Shown here piece by piece: positions 10,116-18,372 of a DNA stretch of 64,000 nt. The DNA lies in NCBI GenBank assembly GCA_000818945.1, contig KN805370.1, positions 1,604,873 to 1,668,872 on the forward strand, in the 5' to 3' direction. Each line of letters opens with the position of its first letter. The first letter of the stretch is position 1. Source of the stretch: Schizochytrium sp. CCTCC M209059 (Eukaryota; Sar; Bigyra; Thraustochytrida; Thraustochytriidae). The position numbers and the translations under genes were made by a program. The notes below the pieces were generated by a model that was not told the origin of the DNA, searched no databases, and saw only the letters and a list, made by a program, of their open reading frames with translations.

Positions 10116-11933
10116 TTAGAGAATGACAAGACTCGCACGATCCCCCGGTGATGTCGCCGGGGACGTCGAAGCCGAACTGCTTCTGCTGCGCGAGCTATCC
10201 GAGGCATATGGTGAGGCGGACCCCACAGAGACAGCCTTGGCAGATCGTAAGCTGGTACGAGGTGTTCCTGCGAGCATAGCCGTGTTATTTGAGCAATACT
10301 GGCTGGACGGATCATCCTCGTCGTCGGCGTCGCCCGCGTCAAAATCCGTAGAGCTTGACAGACCTGCACCTCGACGGGCGCAGGTATTGCTCTTAAACAC
10401 GTGATCTCTCGTCTTGCCAAGGTAAAAGTGCCTCTGGACCCCCATGGCTAAGAGCAAAAAGACGCTTCCAGATAAAAAGTACTTCCACGCCGTGACCGAG
10501 GTGGACACGATGTTGTTGCAAAAGGTGTCATGAATCATGGCTGTGTAAATTGGATTGATGCGGTCGCAGCGAAAGAGCTCGACGGCTGACAGAACCAGGT
10601 CGGTTGCTACGGTGATCGTCTCATTCATGAGGGCGTCGTATGCGTCGACGCATGGCGCTGGGGTATCGCTCGGCAAAGAAGGCCACGTCCAGCTGTTAGC
10701 AAGCTCGCCAATCTCGTCAAGAATATCCAGCACGACTGTCTCGCCTTGGCACGTCTGGTAAAAACATAGGAAATACGCCAGACCGGGCGGATCACGATTG
10801 TTGTTTCCGCTAAGCGCACTGTTCGGGATGGGCTCACAAAGACCAGCCTCGGCTCCCACTCTTCGCGTTTCAAGCATCGGGCTTCCATCATCTTCGCTAA
10901 TGAGGCGCTGAAAGGTAAAGTCCGGGTTTGGTCCACAGACGTCTGCCCCAACCGTTGACGCAGCATGCAACGCCGAAGCAATGAGAATCGAAAGGGCGAT
11001 GAAGAAGAGACCGATTGTAAAGATGGTAAGACACGAGGTCTTCACGAGACAGCGTTTGCATCTTTTGGCTTGAGTGCCGCCCGGATTTAGATATTGCAGA
11101 GAGGTTGCACCAAAGAGAAAGAGTACCAAAAAGAACATGACGAGACCCCAGGTGAGAATGACTGTCGATGTGACGGTCTCGGCCGGTGCCTCCAAGACGC
11201 CGTCAATGAGCGCATCTGCTTGCGACAAGTAGCCAAGAGCCTGGACGATACCCGCATCTGCAGAGTCGAGGTAACCTGTGAGCGTGTTGACAGCAGCATT
11301 GATGGCGGTTCGTGCGTCAGGATTGTCGCTGGTTTCTTCGACGCAGATGGCCTGCGTATCGGTAATGTTGATCTCAATGCGTCCCATTTGGGCCTGTGCG
11401 TCCGCGAGGAGTGCGTCCCAGTCCTCTAAAAGCTCTTGAACAGTGACGAGGTTGTTCTTGGCACTCGAAATCCCGCCTTGTAGATCGCTGTCTACTACAA
11501 AGCAGCAAATCCATACAACGAGACTGCCCAGACAGAGAATACAAAAAGCAATGAAGCCTCGGAAGCGAAAGACCGCATCTTTGCGATACGCGAACTTGCA
11601 AAAGGGCTGGCAGCACAGTCCGATGAACCAAAGCATGAAAAACACGAAGATGACGATTGGCGCAACCGAGAGACCGATCCAGTAGTCCTTCCAGCTGTTG
11701 TCTTCCTCGGTTGGTGTGCTTGAGGTGGACGACTCTTCTTCGGAGGAAGCAGGTAATGTAATAACGTTGGTGGAGCGCATCCCGCCTTTGTGCTGGCCCA
11801 GGATGTTGAATGCGGGCACGTATGCTGGCGGCGTAAAGTTCGCCTCATTGAGCGAAATCGTCAGCGCCTCCCCTGCATGCGCTGCTGTAGCCACCAGCAT
11901 GGCCAGCGTCATGGCTCCTTGCAGCAAACCCAT
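10116..11933 (-). CDS. five-TM membrane protein, tweety/prominin-like topology
   Basis: This 605-residue protein begins with a clear signal peptide (about residues 1-20). The hydrophobic segments fall near 85-107, 127-148, 258-280, 303-327 and 495-515. The signal peptide plus five membrane passes, with two large Cys-containing extracellular loops between TM2-TM3 and TM4-TM5, matches the layout of tweety and prominin proteins. I cannot show residue-level homology. The loops carry possible N-glycosylation sequons, including INIT in the first loop and MNET in the second. The cytosolic tail is Ser/Arg-rich and acidic. The gene converges on MCM9 with only 155 bases between stop codons. The function is unknown; an anion channel or a membrane-curvature role would be speculation. 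Confidence 0.75.
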   Translation of the reverse strand: MGLLQGAMTLAMLVATAAHAGEALTISLNEANFTPPAYVPAFNILGQHKGGMRSTNVITLPASSEEESSTSSTPTEEDNSWKDYWIGLSVAPIVIFVFFMLWFIGLCCQPFCKFAYRKDAVFRFRGFIAFCILCLGSLVVWICCFVVDSDLQGGISSAKNNLVTVQELLEDWDALLADAQAQMGRIEINITDTQAICVEETSDNPDARTAINAAVNTLTGYLDSADAGIVQALGYLSQADALIDGVLEAPAETVTSTVILTWGLVMFFLVLFLFGATSLQYLNPGGTQAKRCKRCLVKTSCLTIFTIGLFFIALSILIASALHAASTVGADVCGPNPDFTFQRLISEDDGSPMLETRRVGAEAGLCEPIPNSALSGNNNRDPPGLAYFLCFYQTCQGETVVLDILDEIGELANSWTWPSLPSDTPAPCVDAYDALMNETITVATDLVLSAVELFRCDRINPIYTAMIHDTFCNNIVSTSVTAWKYFLSGSVFLLLAMGVQRHFYLGKTRDHVFKSNTCARRGAGLSSSTDFDAGDADDEDDPSSQYCSNNTAMLAGTPRTSLRSAKAVSVGSASPYASDSSRSRSSSASTSPATSPGDRASLVIL

Positions 11934-12873
11934 CGTCCCGCTCCGTTCGGGCCGAATTCGGCGTGAGCTGCGCGCCTTGTTCGTTCCGTGTCTAGAGTCT
12001 CCCTCGTGAAGCCCACGACGTGTTCAGGTTCCTCGTCACATTAAATTTGTCGTGCTTGCGCTCACATTGCACCCCATTGCACTGTATAGTGTTTCATTTC
12101 ATTGCAATCAATTGCCTTGTGTTGTGTTGGCCGCCAAGGTCGGGGTTCGGTCCGGGACGCAATGTCCCCGAATTAGCAAAGGGCCACCGGGCGGACATTT
12201 ATCTTTTCTTTTTCTTTCGGCATTTATTTTTTTTTCCTTTCGTTTTGTTAGATTTATAGGTCTCACTCACAGACCGACAAGCAGGTATATGTACATAGGT
12301 GAGTGGATGGATAAATGCACGTCTAACCAACTGACCGACTGACTGACTGCCAGTGACTGACTGCCAGTGACTGACTGACTGACTCACCGGATATGAATAG
12401 CGAAGGAATCAAGTAAATTACACACTCCCTGGGCGGAGGATCCTGGAAGCATGCGGCGTTCGCAAGGTCGCCGAGAATGTCTCCATAAACGTGAGCGCCC
12501 CTTTTCCCCAATGACCACCTCCCGAAAAAGAAGAAAGCGTGGACGGCAATGAATTTTATTTGTATGTTTTTTTTGGTTTGGGAGTGACATGAACGAAGGC
12601 CGAGGGCCAGCAAGAGACGAGCATCAAGACCCAAGCCTCGATTAGGCTATTGGAGCCTGCATCCAATCACACGCCTGTGCACGAACAACAGCAGGCCCTT
12701 TGCCAGCAGGACTCGCGGTGCCCGACCGTGGGTAAGCATATAAGGTGGCCATGAATCGAAGCGCTGTGGATATAATTGACCTGCCCGGGAAAAAATCCAT
12801 CATTGGCGAAAGAGCGAAAGCCATCTTGGAATTCTTTTTTTCAGCGAGGGAAGAGACAAAGAAAATTGTATCC
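11934..12873. other. intergenic region with GACT microsatellite
   Basis: This 940-base spacer lies upstream of the five-TM gene and downstream of the PH-J gene, both on minus. It includes T-rich stretches (about 12195-12250) and an irregular CTGA/GACT repeat at about 12331-12385. The five-TM gene promoter should lie near 11934-12150. No gene is supported. Confidence 0.55.
12331..12385. repeat. (CTGA)n imperfect tetranucleotide repeat
   Basis: Short CTGA/GACT runs are interrupted twice by the same CCAGTGACTGACTG block, so a second-order repeat is visible. Confidence 0.8.
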
Positions 12874-14979
12874 TTAACGGAGATCGTTCGCCTTCATCTC
12901 GTCCAAATTCTGCTGGAAGAGCATACTCGCGCCACAGCGAAGGATACGCAGACCATCGAGGATATCGTCACGCGCGTCGGGCGTGTCGAGCTCGATGAAA
13001 ACGGAAGAGTAACCGATCTTCTTTGCGTGCGGAGACATGTGGATGCAGAGCGTCCGCGCAGCGCGCGACTTATCGTCCAGATCCTGATTGTCTTCATGGT
13101 CTACGCCGCCACTGTTGGCGTTGTCGTCGTCAGAGGCATTATCAGAGGCGTTATCGTTTTCGTCTCCACTACCGTTGTCGGAGGCACGGTCGTCGACACG
13201 CATTTCGCCAAAGGTGAGAGACTCGTCGTCTTCGCCTGCATAGATGCGATGAATGTAGCGGAGCTCGACGCGTGAGTAACCCGGCTTGAGCACGCTCCCG
13301 CGAGATTCGGGCTGCCAAATGAGGTTTTCGAAGTGACGGTCAAGGAAAAAGACAACGCGGCGCGCAAACGAGCCATCCTGCTCATGCTTGATCGCAAGAA
13401 CACCGAGACGGAAAGCAGACTTGACGGTCTCGCAGAGATCGTAGCTCTTGCGGAAAGTCTTGTCCTTGAGGACGCTGTATGCGCGGCTGATCTCGGCAAA
13501 TGCCTTGGTATCTACGTCCGGGTTCTTGTCGGGATGATAGTTCTTTGCCAGAACGTAGTACGTCTTACGAATCTGCGCCGCCTTGGCATCAGGCGGTACG
13601 CCAAGGATGTCGTAATAGGTCTTGGGGAGCTCTCGCGGCTGCTCAGACATGTCCATGCCAACTTGAGACGTTCGACGGCTCTCCGTACGGCGCAGACGAT
13701 TCATGGACTTGAGACCGAAGCGGCGCGATTCCGCAGCGCAGAGAATGTTATTGTTGATGGCCGCATGCCAATGACGGGCCTCCTCCTCGGACTCGGTTGT
13801 CATGCGCAACTTGCGTTCCAGCGGCGAGGCCGGAACAACGTAAATGTAAAAGAGGCAGGGCTTGCCCGCGTCGAGCTTTTTGGGATCCTGCGTGTAGACT
13901 GTGCAGCTGGCGTCGTCGAGCTTCATGATGCGTTTTACCCTTGGGCTTTCCGGTCTGGCGCTGTAGCTGAGCAAGTTGCCGTCGAGCATGAACCAGCGCA
14001 TTCTCGGCACGGAAAACAGTTTTCCCGTCGAGGAGAGCTTGCGAAGGTACCCGGCGAGACGCATCATAACATACTTGGGCTCCAAGTGCTTCATCTCCTC
14101 GTCTTCTGGGTGTTCCACATCGGTTGCCTCCTTGGCGACCTCCGGGTCAATCTCACCGTCGCCCACGGGAACCTGCGAAGGTCGACGCAGGGTGCGCATC
14201 GAAAACCCGGTTTGCAGCGTTGCCTTTGGTGGCGGGAGGAGCAGCAAGAGATCGTCCATGAGCTCGTCTTCGTCGACGGGAAAGAGGCCGCCAGCGGTCA
14301 TGGGCACCCTTGCCTTGCTCGCTGCTGCCTTTGAGGCGGCCTCATCGCTTTCCTCGGCACTGGGCGAGGATAGAATCTGGTCCTCGACACCGCCAATGTT
14401 GAGACCCGAGGTGATGGTAGTTCCTGCATCATCTTCATCGTCGTCATCGTCGGACTCATCTGCGTGTTCGCCGGCGAGGTCGTCGTCGTCGTCGTCGTTG
14501 ACAGCGTCTTGACCAGTAGTCTCGTTGCCGTTTTCGTCTGCGAGCTGCACTGTGGATGAAGCCATGGACATGCGACGCTGCTCTGCGCCTACGAGGGCCT
14601 CGGAGGCCTTGCGCGGGCGACGTTCTTCGGCCGATTCGGCCTCGAGGTCCACGGGGGCGGCTCTTCTATCAAGTACGGGCCCGTCAAGTGGCGGCGGCGG
14701 CGGCGACGGCGGCGGGGGGGGTGGCCCGGGAGGCAGCTCTCGCGACGAGGCGGAGGAGAGTGCGCTGCTTTCGTGCGGCGTTCTTGCGCTCGTGCTCGCG
14801 TACGTCGCGGGCGAGGGCGCCGGCGTCCTCGCCGCCTCCGTCGTCGCCGTTCTCGCCTCGTCCGCGGTCCATGCGTCTTGTTGCAGCGCCGCCTGCAGAC
14901 GCTGGCACTCCTCGAGATCCTTGCGCGCGGACTCGAGGGCCGCGCGGCTCTCGCGCAGCAGCTGCCGCACCTCCTCCAT
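12874..14979 (-). CDS. PH - J-domain - PH-like protein
   Basis: This 701-residue protein starts with a short coiled coil (residues 1-35), followed by about 250 residues of disordered Pro-, Ser- and Asp-rich sequence. A pleckstrin-homology domain lies at about 303-415 (LAGYLRKLSSTGKLFSVPRM start, ending with the typical W near HWHAAINN). A J-domain lies at about 455-516 with the HPD tripeptide intact, so it should stimulate an Hsp70 ATPase. A second PH-like fold lies at about 530-690, resembling phospholipase-C-type PH domains (FFLDRHFENLIWQP) and split by an acidic Asn/Asp insert. The likely role is an Hsp70 co-chaperone recruited to phosphoinositide membranes, which is inference from the domains. 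The gene is intronless. I do not know a named family with this order. Confidence 0.85.
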   Translation of the reverse strand: MEEVRQLLRESRAALESARKDLEECQRLQAALQQDAWTADEARTATTEAARTPAPSPATYASTSARTPHESSALSSASSRELPPGPPPPPPSPPPPPLDGPVLDRRAAPVDLEAESAEERRPRKASEALVGAEQRRMSMASSTVQLADENGNETTGQDAVNDDDDDDLAGEHADESDDDDDEDDAGTTITSGLNIGGVEDQILSSPSAEESDEAASKAAASKARVPMTAGGLFPVDEDELMDDLLLLLPPPKATLQTGFSMRTLRRPSQVPVGDGEIDPEVAKEATDVEHPEDEEMKHLEPKYVMMRLAGYLRKLSSTGKLFSVPRMRWFMLDGNLLSYSARPESPRVKRIMKLDDASCTVYTQDPKKLDAGKPCLFYIYVVPASPLERKLRMTTESEEEARHWHAAINNNILCAAESRRFGLKSMNRLRRTESRRTSQVGMDMSEQPRELPKTYYDILGVPPDAKAAQIRKTYYVLAKNYHPDKNPDVDTKAFAEISRAYSVLKDKTFRKSYDLCETVKSAFRLGVLAIKHEQDGSFARRVVFFLDRHFENLIWQPESRGSVLKPGYSRVELRYIHRIYAGEDDESLTFGEMRVDDRASDNGSGDENDNASDNASDDDNANSGGVDHEDNQDLDDKSRAARTLCIHMSPHAKKIGYSSVFIELDTPDARDDILDGLRILRCGASMLFQQNLDEMKANDLR

Positions 14980-15585
14980 GGTCGCGCGTGAGGAATTGGA
15001 TTTGCTCTGGTTTGGCCTCTCTCTCTCTCTCTCTCTTATCAGGCCTCCTCCATCATTACTACCGCCGTACGTAGTAACACAGAAGGAGGAAAAGGAGGAG
15101 AAGGTGTGAAGCAGAAGGAGGAGAAGGGGGGGTGTGCACGCAACGAGTGCGCTCTCGTATGATCACGGAGTGCAGCAAGGAGGCCGAACTCTCTTCCACG
15201 TGGCGGCGAACTGTAAAGGGACGAATTCGAGACTCGTGACAGGGACAGAGCGCAAGAACGAGAAGCCATGGGCGCCACGGAAGAGGGCGAGGAAGGACCG
15301 ATGCTTAAGGACCACAGAAAAGGTATGTGGGCGACGCGCGCATTGCGAGGAGGAACACCCTTAAACTACACGTAGCCTATGCACGAAGTTTTGCTTTGCA
15401 TTTCTGCAACGCAAGGGTTCGGTCGCTGTGTGTGGAAAACAACAAGAGAAAGATTACGAAGAAGAGAAAAGGAGATGAAACGTGTAAAACAAGGAGAAGC
15501 AGAGCTCGAGACGTGTGGCATGGCAGAACCAAGCATGAAATCACATCGATACGCAGCCTTTACTTATTTATAAAAAGAGAGAAAA
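14980..15585. promoter_or_regulatory. upstream region of PH-J gene, CT and polypurine tracts
   Basis: This 606-base spacer contains the promoter side of the PH-J gene. Features are a (CT)n run at about 15017-15037 and a GGAGGA-type polypurine stretch at about 15080-15130. Small open frames here have no recognisable product. Confidence 0.5.
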
Positions 15586-16437
15586 TCAGAGGTTGGAAAA
15601 CTTGGGCTTGGGTCCGTCCTTCTTCAGAGCGGCCGTGGCAGCCATGAGGACTTCGCGCGTCTGAATTGCCGCTGCATTCCAGGTCGCGACGCGCTCGAGC
15701 GAGTCCGCCACGGTGTGCTCACGGCTAAAGTTGAGGTTATCCTTGGTGCCGGCGACGGCAATCGGGGACTTGGAGGCGATGAGCTCGGCAAGCGCCTTGC
15801 CCTCCTGGTACAAGTTCTCCGTGCTGGAGTAGACGTTGCTGACAAAGCCCGCGCGGAATGCCTCTTGAGCACCCATGCGGCGGCCCGTGTAAGCGAGCTC
15901 ACGGGCAAGACTATTGTTGCCAATCGTGTGGTGGAGACGCTGGAGCGTGCCGACGTCGGCGGCAATGCCAACATTGACCTCCTGAATGCAAAAGTAAGCT
16001 TCTTCGCTACAGAGACGAATGTCGCAGGCCGTGAGCAGGTCAATTGCGCCGCCAATAGCCGCGCTGTGCACGCAGGCAATGACAGGCTGAGGGCACCGCT
16101 CCATGGCAGTAAAGGTTTCCTGCATCGGCAGCACCTCGCGACGGGTACGGAAGAACCTGTGGGCAGGCTCGACCTTTTCGGTAACCTTGGGGTCGCCGCC
16201 GAGGACACTGGGTTCCTTGATGTCGAGGCCGACGCTGAAGAAGCGTCCCTGGCCCTTGACAAGAATAGCCCTGCACTCGCCATCGTTGGCGAGTGTCTGG
16301 AAGACCTCGCGGTACTCTTTCCAGAAGGCGGCATTCATGGCGTTGCCGACCTTGGGCCTGGCGAGCTCAACGGTCACGACATGGCCCTCGCGATGCACCT
16401 GGACCGCCGTGAGTTTCAAGTCCTCCACGCGCGTCAT
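15586..16437 (-). CDS. ECH1: delta(3,5)-delta(2,4)-dienoyl-CoA isomerase (ECH1-like)
   Basis: This crotonase-fold enzyme shifts conjugated double bonds in 3,5-dienoyl-CoA during beta-oxidation of unsaturated fatty acids in peroxisomes or mitochondria. The protein has 283 residues, close to a mature ECH1. The three acidic catalytic residues of the family keep their spacing: D133 in AIDLL, E153 in IQEV and D161 in AADVG. The oxyanion-hole segment is GLDIKEP and SAAIGGA. The family-specific block GIAADVGTLQRL is intact. No long mitochondrial presequence is visible. The last three residues are SNL, a non-canonical variant of the SKL peroxisomal signal found in animal ECH1, so peroxisomal targeting is plausible but unproven. 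The gene is intronless and on the same strand as its two left neighbours. Confidence 0.92.
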   Translation of the reverse strand: MTRVEDLKLTAVQVHREGHVVTVELARPKVGNAMNAAFWKEYREVFQTLANDGECRAILVKGQGRFFSVGLDIKEPSVLGGDPKVTEKVEPAHRFFRTRREVLPMQETFTAMERCPQPVIACVHSAAIGGAIDLLTACDIRLCSEEAYFCIQEVNVGIAADVGTLQRLHHTIGNNSLARELAYTGRRMGAQEAFRAGFVSNVYSSTENLYQEGKALAELIASKSPIAVAGTKDNLNFSREHTVADSLERVATWNAAAIQTREVLMAATAALKKDGPKPKFSNL

Positions 16438-16458
16438 CTTCTCTCGCTGCTCCTCCGG

Positions 16459-16552
16459 CCTGCCTGCCTGCCTGCCTGCCTGTGCGCGTGCGTGCGTGCG
16501 TGCGTGCGTGCTTGCGTGCGTGCGTGCGTGCGTACTTGCGTGCGTGCGTGTA
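16459..16552. repeat. (TGCC)n-(TGCG)n compound microsatellite
   Basis: Six TGCC units pass into a longer TGCG run with a few T-for-C or T-for-G interruptions. The tract lies immediately upstream of the ECH1-like gene start. Confidence 0.85.
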
Positions 16553-17206
16553 CGTGCGAGCGATCGTCAGGCTTGGCGTTCTGCTCGCCGGACTTGGACT
16601 CAACCTGCCTCGAGTCCGACAGCCTGAGCGCGCGCTAGGAGGCGCTAGGCTTTACCTACGCGCCCCGGAGGATCGGAAAGTCCAAAGCAGAAGCCAGGTT
16701 TTGCAATAGGCCTAGTACGTACTACCTAGTATGGATAGCTCGCCGATTGAAAGAGATCTTGTGGCTGGAGGGGGACAAGGACAAGGACCAGGAGGAAAAC
16801 GAGGTCGGGGGCCAGGGCGATGCCGGTGCGCAGAACTTGAAGGAAAATGGACTGGAATTGGGCGGGGGACAGGACGCGGAGGATGAATGAAGACCAAGGC
16901 GGAGCGGGGACCCGCTTGAGTTGATTCGTGACGTGAAGAAGACGAGTGAGCGCAAGCCGCATATGGCGACACAGAGCTGTCGGACGCTGACGACGATCGA
17001 GCGGGTCTGGTATGCGGCCCAAAGTGAGTCTTCACAGTCAGGCCTGAAATCCCTCCCCGGTGGTCGATCGGGGAGCACATTGGTGCATGGCGAGCTGTCG
17101 ACAGGATGTCTGCTCCCATCTCTCATCTTTTCCTACTCTACGGTCGTTTTGTTTTTTTCCTCTTGACCTTTGTCTTTGGCTTCGTCTTGATCGTCATCGT
17201 CGTCAA

Positions 17207-17700
17207 AATGGGACGCAAACAAGGCGTCGTCTCGAGCATCGCGCAGACCGCCGACCTCGTCCTCGCCGTCAGCTGCGACGTCAGATCCTTTTGCGCGTAG
17301 AGCAAAGAGGACGGCGCACTTGTCTTGGAGATGAAGACGCTCAATTATCGCCTGCCTGACTTATTGGTCCTGCAGGGCGAGGTGGCCGTCATGGGGACTG
17401 GGCCCGTTTCCTCTTGAAAATGCTAGACGCCAAGGTTATGCACCCTCTTGAAGGTCACACTATAGCGCCATTATCATCGAGAACAACGAAATCGACGGGC
17501 TGGCAACAAAATCGTGAGGGTCTACGCCGTACCTTCCTTGGAACTCGTTCACGTGCTTGAAGGACCCACCAGCGTGATGTCGTCCCCAAATATAAACACA
17601 AGGTAGTATCCAGCCAATATGTACACTACCACTTGTTCGGTGAGCCTTGCAACATGCCGAGTAGCCGCTGCCCGCGGTCTGACCAGCTACTCAAAGTTTG
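17207..17700 (+). pseudogene. possible relic of a protein-coding gene
   Basis: Several short plus-strand segments read like coding sequence but are broken by stops and a frame change: a piece from 17207 to the stop at about 17299, a following piece (about 17300-17417) in the same frame containing LEMKTLNYRLPDLLVLQGEV, and segments near 17461-17610 that include RVYAVPSLELVHVLEG in another frame. The last motif looks like one blade of a beta-propeller. I cannot name a parent. The alternatives are a real gene with unrecognised introns, or chance. Confidence is low. Confidence 0.25.
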
Positions 17701-18372
17701 CCTACGGCAATCATCCGTGATGACCTTTTCTCTTTTCATTCACTAGCACCGATAGGCCTATCTGGGTCAATAGCATTGCTTTTCCCCCTCGAGCTGTGAT
17801 CGTGGCTCGTAGCGCGCCTCACGCGCGAGTATCCAGGAGATACGTTTTGTCCCATGCCAATGCCAAACTTGCTTGTGGTGGCCACATCTTGGCGTATAGA
17901 ACTTGACAAACCTGCGCGACGCATTCGTTCGCGATCACGGAAGCGTTGCCGCGCTTGTGCGGGCCATCTTTTGCTCCGTCGCTACGTACGAGTCACCTAA
18001 CGCGAGCGCGCACCTTTGCCAAGATTATCGGCAATCCTCGTCAAAATCGTGGACTTCAGAGTCAGTCAACAATACATTTCCCTCGACGTAAAGCATTGCA
18101 ACGTCGACGACTACCGCGTGGCACGTTCATCTTGTTGCCAGGTCCACTGCGGTCGAAGCATTTGTCGTGCCGTCCAAGTTGCCCTTGCCAAAATGTACAG
18201 AGATATCGCGGCGTGGGCTTTTGGATGGTGGCTCAAGGCTGCTTGCTTGATGTGGGTTGGCATCGACGGGCATCGTAAAGAACGGTGAGAAAATGTATGG
18301 CCAGCAAACAGATTCGGACACGCCGCGTAGCAGGAGGGGACGCGCGAGAAAAGGCGTCGCAAGGGATAGACG

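Larger units (their letters stand above)
16438..18372. other. gene-poor 1.9 kb spacer
   Basis: This region contains the ECH1 promoter side with TGCC/TGCG repeats (16459-16552). Short coding-like fragments without a continuous frame occur around 16640-16890, 17200-17700 and 18016-18288. The approach to TRMT2A follows. No intact gene is supported. The fragments at 17200-17700 are described separately as a possible relic. Confidence 0.5.

Noticed and set aside
13333..14334. 333-codon plus-strand frame
   Set aside because: It is an antisense shadow of the PH-J-PH gene.
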